Source of the DNA: a virus
DNA: 25,659 nucleotides
IMG/VR virus record: IMGVR_UViG_3300035666_000145
Span: 1 to 25,659 of that record
Direction: 5' to 3' (one strand)
Position 1 is the first letter of the stretch. Each line of letters begins with the position of its first letter. Positions 1 through 8,410 of the stretch are shown one piece after another. The notes beneath the pieces are model-generated. The model did not search any database, had not been told where the DNA came from, and saw only the letters and a list, made by a program, of their open reading frames with translations. The position numbers and the translations under genes are program-made.

Positions 1-1245
1 AAAAGGTGATGTTTTTTCATCTCTACTTTGCCTTAAATTAATACTAGAGGCAGTAAGATTTTCAAGCGTATAGCTTTCGCCACCAAGTGATTTAATTTCT
101 CCCACATAACCTATTTGTATTTGCTCATCTGGAAGATCCAAAAGTGAATTAGGAGGATATTGCCAATCAACAATTGCTGTGATAATTCGAGCTTCTCTAA
201 ATTTATCAGAAAAAAGTAAATTTTCGTCAATATTATCACTAAAAGCACCTCTGTATTCTTGATTATCCGATTGTATTCCTAATTGCTTTTCTATTGCAGT
301 CGGATCAAGAGCTTGCTTTGCCCGAAATACTACTTCACCAATTTTTAAGTCTTGGGAAAAATTTGTATAACCAAGCTTTTCTCCGTTTGTAAGTTCAATT
401 AAAACGCAATAACAAAGCCTTAAAACAGGATTTGCAAAAGAATCTTCTAACCCTGAATCTTGTTGTATTCCCTCAGTAAATCTCCTTATCTGTAATTCTC
501 CAAGTGAATAAATTTGTAAAGAGGTTTGGTTTTGGTAGCTCAAAGAAACAGAGTTAAACCGGGATAAGATTGATAAACCGTTAACTAAATCAGGATAACG
601 AAATGTTGATCCTGACCCCTTAGCGCACAACCATAGGGCAATCAAATAATCAATATCTTTTTGAGATAAAGTTTTTCTTTGTTGTAAAGAGCTAATGTCA
701 GAGGGAGTATTTCTCCGAGAAAATCTTTTTCTTTCTCCACTAGATAAACTAATAGTATTTGTCTCAAATTCAGGAGAAATTGTACACCTTTTAGTTAAAT
801 TTAAATTAAAATCGTGATTTAAGTCCGAAGAAAAAACATCACTAGGTAGCAATGCAATTTCAGGCTCAATTCTTGATTCTCGTAAAATTAATTTTGGGAT
901 AGAAAAAATAGCGTTATCTCTATTTTTTGTAATAGGTTGATAATCTAGTTTGTCTTCTTCAAAATGACACAATACCTTAAAAGTGCCTTCCCAAGTTAAT
1001 TTTGGGCTATTAGGAGGTGGATTGTTGAAAACTATTTTACCAGGAGCTACTATATATTCTGACGGTGGTATTTCTGTAGTTCCTTGATAGATTTTTAGGC
1101 TATCAATATCTGGATAAAGAATAGGTCTGTGATGAACGTTATTGCCGCAGGAATATTTTTTAATCAAAATAAATTCTGTATTTACTCCATTGTGTTCTGG
1201 GCTAAATATTCCTTCTGTGTTATCTTGATTAGTTAAATTAGTCAT
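1..1245 (-). CDS. Phage tail protein, DUF2460 C-terminal half + DUF2163 (partial)
   Basis: Reads from an ATG at 1245 and stays open to the left window edge, so its C-terminus is missing (about 415 codons seen). Residues ~20-100 (TEFILIKKYSCG, then RPILYPD and a beta-rich stretch ending in FKVLCHFEED) look like the second half of DUF2460. A second DUF2460-like stretch follows (IALWLCAKGSGSTFRYPD). From residue ~275 the protein resembles DUF2163 (GYTNFSQDLKIGEVVFRAKQ; ARIITAIVDWQYPP). In gene transfer agents and lambda-like tails these families form the baseplate hub between tape measure and tip, next to an NlpC/P60 peptidase and the J protein. The first half of DUF2460 is in the upstream gene, so the domain is split between two frames. 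Family assignment is from memory of the motifs; DUF2163 is the surer one. Confidence 0.8.
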   Translation of the reverse strand, partial: MTNLTNQDNTEGIFSPEHNGVNTEFILIKKYSCGNNVHHRPILYPDIDSLKIYQGTTEIPPSEYIVAPGKIVFNNPPPNSPKLTWEGTFKVLCHFEEDKLDYQPITKNRDNAIFSIPKLILRESRIEPEIALLPSDVFSSDLNHDFNLNLTKRCTISPEFETNTISLSSGERKRFSRRNTPSDISSLQQRKTLSQKDIDYLIALWLCAKGSGSTFRYPDLVNGLSILSRFNSVSLSYQNQTSLQIYSLGELQIRRFTEGIQQDSGLEDSFANPVLRLCYCVLIELTNGEKLGYTNFSQDLKIGEVVFRAKQALDPTAIEKQLGIQSDNQEYRGAFSDNIDENLLFSDKFREARIITAIVDWQYPPNSLLDLPDEQIQIGYVGEIKSLGGESYTLENLTASSINLRQSRDEKTSPF

Positions 1246-1312
1246 GGTGTTCTATCAAATCCTGAGTTGTTAAGATCAAAAGCTCAATAAGTAAACTGTC
1301 CATCTACCGTAT

Positions 1313-2023
1313 CTACAGGCGCATACTATTAACAATAAAATTGCTTAGTTGGCAATAAATAAGAGGTGTAAATAGGCTTTTTTTTACTTGATAGTCAGAA
1401 AGGTCACGATAAAGAAAGTCTTTTTTTGATCCTTTCATTTCTTCATGAAAGTCGAGAATAGCATTTAAATCATCAGATTGTAACGTAGTTCGAGCAAGAT
1501 TGAACACTCTAATAGGGCTAGACCATTCCACTATTCGTTGTTCTGCCCCTTCTGTGTTTTCTAGTAAAGAATTAGAAAACTGAATTTCTGTTTGATAGTC
1601 TTTATCTGGAATAATAGGAAATTCAGGAGTATTTACTGGGTAAGGATCATCAGGAAAATCAGTCTGATTAATGACACGAATAATGTCAATTACTGTAACA
1701 TCATAAGCTAGTTTTTTGGGTTCGCTTACAGTGCCAGAATAAGTGTAGTTTTTACTGGTTCTCTCTAAGGGGATTATGTCAGCAATTGAACCAGTGTAAC
1801 GAGAGTTGTACTGATCAGAAGGAATAGAAAAAATACTTACTTGTTGACCGTATTTGCTAACTATTTTCCAGAATTGACCAAATAGATTAATTCCACCAAC
1901 AGTTTTCAATGTCGGTTCTTTGTCCCACGAAATTGATATACCAGTACGCCAAAATATAGGATTATCTTGACTTCCATCTAAGCTTTTTTCTCTAGCAGTT
2001 CCAAAAACGTGATAATAGATCAT
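1313..2023 (-). CDS. Phage tail protein carrying the N-terminal half of DUF2460
   Basis: A 236-residue protein. Its last ~90 residues (FSNSLLENTEGAEQRIVEWS, then FNLARTTLQSDDLNAIL and DFLYRDLSDYQ) match the start of DUF2460: a strand with EQR, then a helix with a 'filtering' loop, then F-[LR]-[YW]-[RK]-D. The rest of that domain is in the next gene downstream. Residues 1-140 are not recognised; they read as beta-rich and end in a proline-rich linker. The start ATG lies one base after the stop of the upstream 292-residue gene, so translation is probably coupled. After the TAG stop at 1313, 67 bases separate it from the next ATG. In another frame the text continues as APVDTVDGQFTY before a stop, so an old frameshift is possible. 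Confidence 0.75.
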   Translation of the reverse strand: MIYYHVFGTAREKSLDGSQDNPIFWRTGISISWDKEPTLKTVGGINLFGQFWKIVSKYGQQVSIFSIPSDQYNSRYTGSIADIIPLERTSKNYTYSGTVSEPKKLAYDVTVIDIIRVINQTDFPDDPYPVNTPEFPIIPDKDYQTEIQFSNSLLENTEGAEQRIVEWSSPIRVFNLARTTLQSDDLNAILDFHEEMKGSKKDFLYRDLSDYQVKKSLFTPLIYCQLSNFIVNSMRL

Positions 2024-2024
2024 A

Positions 2025-2903
2025 CTAAACTAACCCTGTAGCCCACACTCTCATTAATAAAGATTCGTTCCCTATTTTCGCCACGCATTTCCAAGTGTCT
2101 ATATTAGAGCCATCAGGATCAATTCCTTTATTTGGATGTATTCCCCCCACAGGAATATCCAAAGAGCATTTTAAAAGATTCGGAACATATCCAACGGCTT
2201 TATTAGGAGCTACATTATCTCTTAAATAAAATTCTGTTGCATTAGCTCCGGGGGTAGCGGTTTGACAAGAGACAAGATAATTGGCAATAGGATCTGGAGT
2301 TGTTGCTGTTGGTAACACAAAGTTTTGCCTAGCACTCCCTCCCAATGATGGACGGCCGGCCGCTCTACTATTAGAATCTGGTCCAGTCGTCCATAAAAAA
2401 TAAGCATTCTGAACAAAATCCGATTGAGGAAACAAAGGGTTTCTTAGCCATCCGCAACTAAAAAAGGTATGCCGTTGCATATTATTATCAAGATAATTAT
2501 CGTTGAAAATACTTAAACTGTGCGAATTCAAAACTGCCCAATAATAAGATGAAGGACGGTTAAAAATAAGAGTAAGCAAGTTAAGACAGTTAATTGCACA
2601 ATATTGGGCATCCATCGTCGTCGTCGAAGGGTTTCCAGTAGTGCGACTTATTCCTAGATTGTTAAATCTGAATTTTGACGCAGTTACGGGCAAACTTAGT
2701 GATTCAAAACTAACTGGTAAAATTAAATGAAACCCTGTAGTGGCATCTGCGAGAGCGCAAGGTTGTCCAAAAAAACCATTTATCCAATTAGCGCATTGAA
2801 TGCGTGTAAATCCCAAAGACTCTGGGGCCCAATCTAGATTATTAGTTGTCCAGCCATAGTAGGAGTTACCGACGTTGTCATTGTTAATTAAGGGTAAGTT
2901 CAT
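2025..2903 (-). CDS. Hypothetical virion-associated protein (292 aa)
   Basis: I do not recognise the family. The protein is rich in Asn, Ser, Thr, Pro and aromatic residues (DNVGNSYYGWTTNNLDWAPE; WLRNPLFPQSDFVQNAYFLW), as is usual for secreted or virion-surface beta proteins. It has few lysines and no clear signal peptide or membrane span. It lies in a tight minus-strand run between a beta-sandwich protein and the DUF2460 half-protein, with one base between its stop and the next start. Position suggests a tail-tip or fibre accessory protein; that is inference from context only. Asn-rich runs and eight cysteines are visible. Confidence 0.6.
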   Translation of the reverse strand: MNLPLINNDNVGNSYYGWTTNNLDWAPESLGFTRIQCANWINGFFGQPCALADATTGFHLILPVSFESLSLPVTASKFRFNNLGISRTTGNPSTTTMDAQYCAINCLNLLTLIFNRPSSYYWAVLNSHSLSIFNDNYLDNNMQRHTFFSCGWLRNPLFPQSDFVQNAYFLWTTGPDSNSRAAGRPSLGGSARQNFVLPTATTPDPIANYLVSCQTATPGANATEFYLRDNVAPNKAVGYVPNLLKCSLDIPVGGIHPNKGIDPDGSNIDTWKCVAKIGNESLLMRVWATGLV

Positions 2904-2914
2904 AGAGTGTAATT

Positions 2915-3460
2915 TTATAAAGAATGATCTTGTCCGTTAACGCTGAATTGAAAAGCGCTAAATGTAACAGAAAAACTATTACTCCAAGTACCTCCTTGAT
3001 TAGTACTCTTAAAGGGATTATCACCAATCAACCAACCAGGAGACCCTGTTTGGTCGGGTAAGGTAGTAAAGCCCCAAAGATCTTGCCCACTACCCTCTGA
3101 AATCCCCGCAACTAACCAGTAGTCAGTATTAGAGGCTAATCTTTGCGGATTAGTAATAGTAAAAATGTAATCCCTAGTAGTGTTAAGAGTGAAACTAGGG
3201 TTAGTAAAACTGGCTATCTGGCTACCGAGTCCTCCAAGGCTGACGTTATAGAGCCTGACAAATAAATTGGGATTTGCAGTCGTTTTTGCTAACCGAAGAG
3301 TGACCGAGTTAATAGTATAGCCATAACTGCCACTGCCAGTCGTAAAACTTGAACGTAGCCATTGATTATTATTTATCGAAAATCCTGAGTTAGTTGTGTG
3401 AGTTAAATTACTAACAAGATTTACGACCATTGTACCTGGCCAGTGCAACCATCTAGACAT
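2915..3460 (-). CDS. Beta-sandwich protein of the choice-of-anchor R type
   Basis: A 181-residue protein. The pattern FTTGSGSYGYTINSVTLRLA, then NLFVRLYNVSLGG, SFTLNTTRDYIFTI and NTDYWLVAGI is that of the 'choice-of-anchor R' beta-sandwich, known from cyanobacterial surface proteins with sorting signals. Here the domain fills nearly the whole protein and no PEP-CTERM or other anchor follows, so it is probably used as a virion decoration or host-binding module. It overlaps the stop of the upstream DUF2793 gene by eight bases, which suggests translational coupling. In MSRWLHWPGTMVV the second Met is residue 11 and could be the true start. Function in host attachment is inferred. Confidence 0.65.
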   Translation of the reverse strand: MSRWLHWPGTMVVNLVSNLTHTTNSGFSINNNQWLRSSFTTGSGSYGYTINSVTLRLAKTTANPNLFVRLYNVSLGGLGSQIASFTNPSFTLNTTRDYIFTITNPQRLASNTDYWLVAGISEGSGQDLWGFTTLPDQTGSPGWLIGDNPFKSTNQGGTWSNSFSVTFSAFQFSVNGQDHSL

Positions 3461-4379
3461 ATTTTCTTCCTATAGTAAAAAATAAATGCTTAGGGTTATC
3501 AACAGCAGAAACAACAAGTTCTAAACTGTTTCCTACGCTAAGAAGATTCCCTGTTGTTACGGGAACAGTTAATCGAGTAGAAGTAATAGATAGATTATTT
3601 AAATTAGGGACATCTATTCCATTAATTTTAACCGATATAGTAGCTGTACCAGATTGAGTTACGGCACTAAAGCTTAGGATATTATACCCTTTTAATAAAG
3701 CGAAATCAAGAGGATAAGTTTGAACAACAGGAGATTCTATGTCCCCAGAATATTGTTCGGTATTATCGTCAATACTATTAATTTGATTTTGGAGTTTGCC
3801 AAAAGCCTGTAAAATATTATCAGTAGCAGTTATTTCGCCACCAGTAGTTATATTTAAAGCCGTCAATGAAGTCGATAAAACTTTTGAGAAGAAACCGAAG
3901 AATCCTTTATTTCCTGATTCTTTCCCGTAGAAAGTATCATTACTAGGATTCCCTACAATTTCATCAGATCTAGCCACTGTCCCGAACGATGATCCCCCGT
4001 AATCAGCGATAAGCATATCCCCCGTGACTCTTATTTGCCAATCTATACCATTAAAAAATATTACTTCTCCAGAAACAGAAAAAACTGTTAGTCCAGTAAA
4101 AGGCTGCCAGAATTTCCAAGTTCCTGTAGGCAAGCCATTCAAGCCAATTACGGGATAAGCTATCTGATTAGTTTTTCCCGCCCATGCCCCAGTAGCTCCT
4201 GCGGGGACAATATAGTAGCTATCTATACTTTGAGGAATTGGGGGTGTGGTAAGGGTATAGGAAAGAATAGGCGCGGAGCCTATAGAAATAAGTCTAAATA
4301 GCTCGTTAGCTATTTGTTCCTTGTATTCCTGGGAAGATGCCAGTAATAATCCATTAGAGCCGAATATTGTCCCAGACAT
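3453..4379 (-). CDS. DUF2793-domain phage tail/fibre protein
   Basis: Residues ~45-115 carry the DUF2793 signature seen in phage tail proteins: PPIPQSIDSYYIVPAGATGA, then WAGKTNQIAYP, TGTWKFWQPFTGLTVF and a closing 'FFNGIDWQI'. The middle holds a helical stretch (DNILQAFGKLQNQINSIDDN) that could trimerise. The C-terminal ~90 residues are beta-rich (ATISVKINGIDVPNLNNLSI), like a fibre knob or carbohydrate-binding head. I place the start at the ATG at 4379, with a GAGGAA about ten bases upstream, rather than the TTG two codons earlier. This start lies 26 bases inside the end of the helicase gene. The overlap joins the helicase and tail modules in one transcript. Confidence 0.75.
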   Translation of the reverse strand: MSGTIFGSNGLLLASSQEYKEQIANELFRLISIGSAPILSYTLTTPPIPQSIDSYYIVPAGATGAWAGKTNQIAYPVIGLNGLPTGTWKFWQPFTGLTVFSVSGEVIFFNGIDWQIRVTGDMLIADYGGSSFGTVARSDEIVGNPSNDTFYGKESGNKGFFGFFSKVLSTSLTALNITTGGEITATDNILQAFGKLQNQINSIDDNTEQYSGDIESPVVQTYPLDFALLKGYNILSFSAVTQSGTATISVKINGIDVPNLNNLSITSTRLTVPVTTGNLLSVGNSLELVVSAVDNPKHLFFTIGRKYV

Positions 4380-6177
4380 CTCCAAATTCCTCTTTCATCT
4401 TGGCTTTTACCCAGTTATTGTTCTCGATTTTACAAAGACTTTTCAAGTAAGCCTCGTAATTATTCAAGTCATTTTCATTATAGTCTTTTTTGAAGATTGC
4501 GTGTAACTTCCAAGATTTAGGGGGCATCCAGTCTTTGCTTAGTCTAGGATTTTTAAATGTTTTGATCATCCATCCCCGGACACTTTCAATATGCTCACCT
4601 TTTTTGTAAGCTTCCTTGAGAGCGTACTTGTAGGCTAGGTATAATTCTCTATCTTTATCGTGAATTATAATCTCTAGTCTTTCGTTAGCGATTTGTTTCT
4701 TTTCTTTTGTTGGAAATTCATGTCCACAATGAGGACAGATACGAGCGGAAGCGTAGGTTATTTTATTGCAATTTTCGCACTCTTTAGTCGGAGCTTGTCC
4801 TTTTTGGGTATCAGAAGATGTAAAAAGCTTAGGATACTCTACATCCTCGATAAATCCATGCTCGGTTACGTTCCCCGCTTGATCCAAAATCAGACAATCA
4901 ATCTTGTCTAACCAGCTACAAAGCCGTTGACCCCGACCAGTCATCTGAATATAAAGAGTTCTGCTCTTAGTTGGCCTAGCGTGAATAATGCAAGAAATTG
5001 CGGGCAAATTAAATCCAATTCCACAAGTATTAATATTTACAATCCCCCGCAATCTCAATTCAGCTACTTTTCTAAATATTTCTCTTCTTTCCTGCTCTGG
5101 TGTTTCGGCTGTGATAATGGCCGTGGGAACACCCCTCTCGTTAAATTCTGTACAGAGGCTTTTAGCGTGTTCTACACCCGCAGCAAAACAAACAAATTGT
5201 CTCCCTTGACCGAGCCTGCGATACTCGGAAACTGTTGATTTTACCGCCTCAAGACAACGAATCTCTAACTGACTAGCATCAAAATCACCGCCATTAATTT
5301 TTACTCCTTTAGTATTAATTTTATTTTTAGTTCCAAAATAAACACAACCGACAAGCGCGCCACGTTCGATCATTTCTTTTGGAGTGGGGCCAGTTATTTG
5401 AACCTCAAAAATATCTCCCAACTCTTCACGCTTCGATAACCGCCACGGGGTTGCTGTTAATCCAATTACAAGGCGATTATCTACTGGTAGGGTTTTCCCT
5501 AAAAAAAGATGCTGTTGTTTACGAATGATTTCCCATGCCGAGTTTATTTCTTGTAATATCTCTTTTGACTCAGCGTGAACTAGACTAAGGTGTTTGCATT
5601 TTTCTTTAGCTTCCTCAAAAGTGATTTTATAAGGTTCTATGTCTTCTCTTTCTACAGCGATACCTAATACTGCTAATTCGTCACGAATGTCTTTGATTGA
5701 GGTTGTTTGCTTACCGTTTTTAAGGTTGGGAAAGCTATCTTTAAACCATTGGCAGTAAGCTGATAGATGAACTTCATCGGCTAGTATTACTTCGGGATTA
5801 AACCAAGTAATATCTCGTCCTCTAGATAAGGTTTGAGTTGTTGCAATTTGTACTAATTGGTTTCTATCTTCTTTGTAGTTACCAGCAATTACTCCGGCAG
5901 TTAATCCAAATTTCCCCAAAGTTTCTAGGGTTTGCTCAATAAGTACCGTAAAAGGTACTACGATTAAAGTCCGTCGCTGTCTTTTTACAGCAGCATCGTA
6001 AATTATCTGGCAAAAAAATACTGTTTTACCCCATCCGCAAGGGGCAACGACTAAGGCTCTTTTGTAGATTTTTAGAGCGTCATACAGTTCTCTTTTAAGA
6101 GCTTTTTGGTCATCTCTTAATTGAATTTGTGGTTTAGTCGGTGCAAAAAGTGTTTGTGTTTGTAGTGTTGGTGTCAT
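4354..6177 (-). CDS. SF2 DEAD/DEAH-type helicase with C-terminal zinc ribbon
   Basis: A 607-residue ATP-dependent helicase. Visible motifs: Walker A APCGWGKT at 45-52, Walker B/motif II ADEVH at 133-137, motif III IGLTATPWR near 238-246, and motif VI QMTGRGQR at 411-418. Between motifs II and III is an insertion of about 90 residues that is longer than in compact DEAD enzymes and looks helical. A zinc ribbon follows the helicase core (CENC at 467-470, CPHC at 481-484). The architecture resembles phage and plasmid helicases related to UvsW and to the ResIII/DEAD group. It probably remodels forks or recombination intermediates. It is followed by the tail module and preceded by a run of small unknown genes. 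Confidence 0.88.
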   Translation of the reverse strand: MTPTLQTQTLFAPTKPQIQLRDDQKALKRELYDALKIYKRALVVAPCGWGKTVFFCQIIYDAAVKRQRRTLIVVPFTVLIEQTLETLGKFGLTAGVIAGNYKEDRNQLVQIATTQTLSRGRDITWFNPEVILADEVHLSAYCQWFKDSFPNLKNGKQTTSIKDIRDELAVLGIAVEREDIEPYKITFEEAKEKCKHLSLVHAESKEILQEINSAWEIIRKQQHLFLGKTLPVDNRLVIGLTATPWRLSKREELGDIFEVQITGPTPKEMIERGALVGCVYFGTKNKINTKGVKINGGDFDASQLEIRCLEAVKSTVSEYRRLGQGRQFVCFAAGVEHAKSLCTEFNERGVPTAIITAETPEQERREIFRKVAELRLRGIVNINTCGIGFNLPAISCIIHARPTKSRTLYIQMTGRGQRLCSWLDKIDCLILDQAGNVTEHGFIEDVEYPKLFTSSDTQKGQAPTKECENCNKITYASARICPHCGHEFPTKEKKQIANERLEIIIHDKDRELYLAYKYALKEAYKKGEHIESVRGWMIKTFKNPRLSKDWMPPKSWKLHAIFKKDYNENDLNNYEAYLKSLCKIENNNWVKAKMKEEFGDVWDNIRL

Positions 6178-6181
6178 AATA

Positions 6182-6667
6182 TTAGGTGATTGTCTTGATA
6201 AAATTTGATATAGCTTCTGCTATTTCGCCTGTCTTGTCACGAATAAAGGTAATCTCCTCTTGTTTGTCAGAGATTCCAAAACCTGAGTAATACCCATTAT
6301 CTGGATCACCATACTCTTTACATATGGCTATTTCTTTTATTTTTCCTGTTCTTAAATCAAATATCGTACCAGTTACTCTGATTTCTGGTATCAAGCTAAA
6401 GCTTGGTATAAAACCACAAAAAACTCTGACATGGGCTATGGTCTGACTATCTAAAATAACTTTGGCATTACCTATTAAGTAAATTTGTTTATCAAATTTT
6501 AATTGCCATTCCGACCAAAGAAAATTTTTAAACGACCAACTGTTCCAGTCAGAATTATCGTTATATTCTTTGTGACAAAAAGCCGCAATTTTTTTAAGTA
6601 TATCTATTTTTTTTGAGCGTCCCATAGCTTCTGACTTTCGAAAAAACTCTTCTGCTGTTATTGCCAT
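6182..6667 (-). CDS. Hypothetical protein, member of a tandem paralogous family (161 aa)
   Basis: Function unknown. It shares a pattern with its upstream neighbours: an N-terminal helix with K-I-x-x-FC and a basic residue (ILKKIAAFCHKEY), an early Trp-rich strand (WSEWQLKF), a beta-rich centre and a C-terminal helix ending in FIKTIT. The same layout is seen at 6682-7143 and 7149-7625, and in weaker form at 7992-9224. Five bases separate its stop from the helicase start. Repeated duplication of one small gene in a phage early region suggests diversification against a host target, but nothing in the sequence shows what that is. Confidence 0.65.
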   Translation of the reverse strand: MAITAEEFFRKSEAMGRSKKIDILKKIAAFCHKEYNDNSDWNSWSFKNFLWSEWQLKFDKQIYLIGNAKVILDSQTIAHVRVFCGFIPSFSLIPEIRVTGTIFDLRTGKIKEIAICKEYGDPDNGYYSGFGISDKQEEITFIRDKTGEIAEAISNFIKTIT

Positions 6668-6681
6668 AGTGTTACCTCAGA

Positions 6682-7143
6682 TTATATTTTGGTTTTAATA
6701 AAATCTATAGTCAATTGTAAGCAACTATCTTTCTTAACCTTTTTAGACAAATCTATTTTGATTTGTATTTCATTTTCGATAAAGTCTAAGATAGGTTTTA
6801 TTATTTTTTTTGTTTCTGGTAGTAAAATATCCAAATGTTTACCATCTCCTAGTATTTTTTTCTTGTTTGATTTTATTTCAACCCAGCTAAGATAAGGTAC
6901 AAAATTATACTCTAAAACTAAATAAGCTTCTACTGTAACTATTAATTTCTTAGAATATTTATTTTGAAACTCAATCCACACTTCGTATTGACATTGGACT
7001 AGACATTGAGAAAACATATGCAGTGTTCCTTGTAGATAAGAAAATCCGTCTTCTGTTTTTATTTGCCATTCTGAGTAATTAGAATGGCTAAAAGTTTCTC
7101 TACAAAAAACCTCAATTTGTTTTAATGCTTCTATTTTGTTCAT
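6682..7143 (-). CDS. Hypothetical protein, tandem paralogous family (153 aa)
   Basis: Second copy of the local family. It starts MNKIEALKQIEVFCRETF, has SEWQIK followed by a glycine turn (LQGTLH), then alternating hydrophobic strands (YEVWIEFQ; LIVTVEAYLVLEY), and a helical end (LLPETKKIIKPILDFIENEI). The 'LPE-T-KKI...FI' end matches 'IPEATKIMETIIGFIKTI' in the 158-residue neighbour. About 20 extra residues follow that helix and end in IDFIKTKI, as if the terminal helix motif had been repeated. Lysine is abundant. Function unknown. Confidence 0.65.
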   Translation of the reverse strand: MNKIEALKQIEVFCRETFSHSNYSEWQIKTEDGFSYLQGTLHMFSQCLVQCQYEVWIEFQNKYSKKLIVTVEAYLVLEYNFVPYLSWVEIKSNKKKILGDGKHLDILLPETKKIIKPILDFIENEIQIKIDLSKKVKKDSCLQLTIDFIKTKI

Positions 7144-7148
7144 TAGTA

Positions 7149-7625
7149 TTAATCCTTGATCTCAATTGTTTTAATAAAGCCTATGATAGTTTCCATTATT
7201 TTTGTTGCTTCTGGAATCAAAATATTGAACTCTTCTTTGTTTCCGCTTGGATAAAGATTATATCTTGAGGTTTCATTGTTTCTGTCGAGACTGTAGTTCC
7301 AATGCAGGACAACCAAAGACCCGCCTAACGTACCTTCTATTGTGATTTTTTCAAAGCATTTGTTTATCGATTGATATTCAGTCGAAATTCCTCGACATTC
7401 AATCAAAACTTCATACTTTTTGTTTTTTATTAACTTACCATAAGTTTTGTAAAGATAATTTTCTTTAATTACCAAAGTTCCTATTAAACGAATACATTTG
7501 TCGTCTGCGACTGTATCCCACTCTGAGATGTCCACTGTATCGTATTCGGAGATACTCATCTGCTCAAAAGTTTTTTTAAAGAAATCAGAGATTTCTTTAA
7601 GTGACGCTTTTTTTAATAGTTCCAT
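7149..7625 (-). CDS. Hypothetical protein, tandem paralogous family (158 aa)
   Basis: Third copy. It starts MELLKKASLKEISDFFKKTF, with FF in place of FC, so the cysteine common to the other copies is missing. Then come a short internal repeat (SEYDTVDISEWDTV), the L-x-GTL turn, a YEVLIECRG strand comparable to YEVWIEFQ in the next copy, and the C-terminal IPEATKIMETIIGFIKTI. Five bases separate it from the next gene, so the copies are co-transcribed. It follows the beta-barrel gene at 7636-7968. No catalytic motif is visible. Confidence 0.65.
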   Translation of the reverse strand: MELLKKASLKEISDFFKKTFEQMSISEYDTVDISEWDTVADDKCIRLIGTLVIKENYLYKTYGKLIKNKKYEVLIECRGISTEYQSINKCFEKITIEGTLGGSLVVLHWNYSLDRNNETSRYNLYPSGNKEEFNILIPEATKIMETIIGFIKTIEIKD

Positions 7626-7635
7626 TGTTATTACC

Positions 7636-7968
7636 TCAAATACAAATAACTAAATCGTTGACACAAACATTGACAAATTCCTTGCAGTCGTATCGAGAAT
7701 TATTGCAAGCTTGAATAATAGAGGTATTTTCTTCAACAGAAATAATCATTCCTGACCCTTTATAAAGAATACGATGACCAATGAAGTCGCTAGTTATCGG
7801 GTCGTATATTGGCTTGTTTGTAATCGAATAAACTAGATGAGAAGTATCTATTCGGATACAATTTAATTTACCACGGTTTATTACTACTTTAAAATTATCG
7901 ATAACTTCAATTACCTTAGCTGGATACGTTCCTTTAGGCGGAAGTCCTAACTTTTTGTTTGTCGCCAT
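7636..7968 (-). CDS. Small beta-barrel protein with an FlgT-C-like domain
   Basis: A 110-residue protein that appears to be a single domain. The pattern GTYPAKVIEVIDNFKVVINR, then GKLN-x-IRIDTSHLVYSI, 'IYDPITSDFIGHRILYKGSG' and MIISVEENTSII follows a common bacterial small-barrel consensus (K-V-I-x-V-x-D-x-x-x-V-V-I-N-R-G ... D-P-x-T-x-x-x-x-G), similar to the FlgT C-terminal domain. This domain occurs in proteins whose biochemical role is mostly unknown. It interrupts the tandem array of related small genes, between the frameshifted copy and the 158-residue copy. Its role in the phage cannot be read from the sequence. Confidence 0.65.
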   Translation of the reverse strand: MATNKKLGLPPKGTYPAKVIEVIDNFKVVINRGKLNCIRIDTSHLVYSITNKPIYDPITSDFIGHRILYKGSGMIISVEENTSIIQACNNSRYDCKEFVNVCVNDLVICI

Positions 7969-7991
7969 TGTTTTAACTCTTAGTAATGTTT

Positions 7992-8397
7992 TTACTCTTG
8001 GATTTCATCGAGAATAAAGTTAAAAATATTTAACATTATTTTTCGAGATTGTTTGGATAATACCCAATCTTTTTCGTTCCACTCATCAACAGTCTCTGCG
8101 TAAAAACAAAACTCATAAATTTAGTAAGACTATAAACTCGCCAACCCAATCTAATGAATTTAAAGCACACCATCCTTTTACATACAAGCCTTCACTGTAT
8201 TCACTGTATTCATCGACTGAACCACTGTCACCAACTTTTAATAGCATTTCTATTTCAGGCGAATCGGTTAAATCAGTTACTCCCTGAATAGTTTGATGGT
8301 ATTGATCGTAATTAAGTTTGTGGAATATCCATTTTAAATCTGGGTATTTTTCTTTACAAAACTTAAATAGTTTTTCCGCTACTAACTGTGTGTCCAT
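7992..8397 (-). pseudogene. Frameshifted copy of the tandem paralogous family
   Basis: The open frame starting at 8397 (MDTQLVAEKLFKFCKEKYPD) stops at 8113 after 94 codons, ending GEFIVLLNL. One base out of frame the text continues from about 8114 to a stop at 7992 as EFCFYAETVDEWNEKDW, then QSRKIMLNIFNFILDEIQE. That matches the C-terminus of the 145-residue neighbour (THDEWNDDSW...KQARKIVREIFNFIEDEIQE). A single extra T next to the in-frame TGA explains the break. A nine-base tandem duplication (encoding EYSEYSEG) lies upstream in the same copy. The gene is probably inactive as sequenced; a sequencing error or ribosomal frameshift cannot be excluded. Confidence 0.8.
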
Positions 8398-8410
8398 GTG
8401 TTGCTCCTAT

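Noticed and set aside
1238-1303. 21-codon minus-strand frame MDSLLIELLILTTQDLIEHH
   Set aside because: No ribosome binding site, very short. More likely a remnant between the two DUF2460 halves.
12-4500. A phage lysis cassette among the tail genes
   Set aside because: No lysozyme, amidase or holin signature was found in this stretch.
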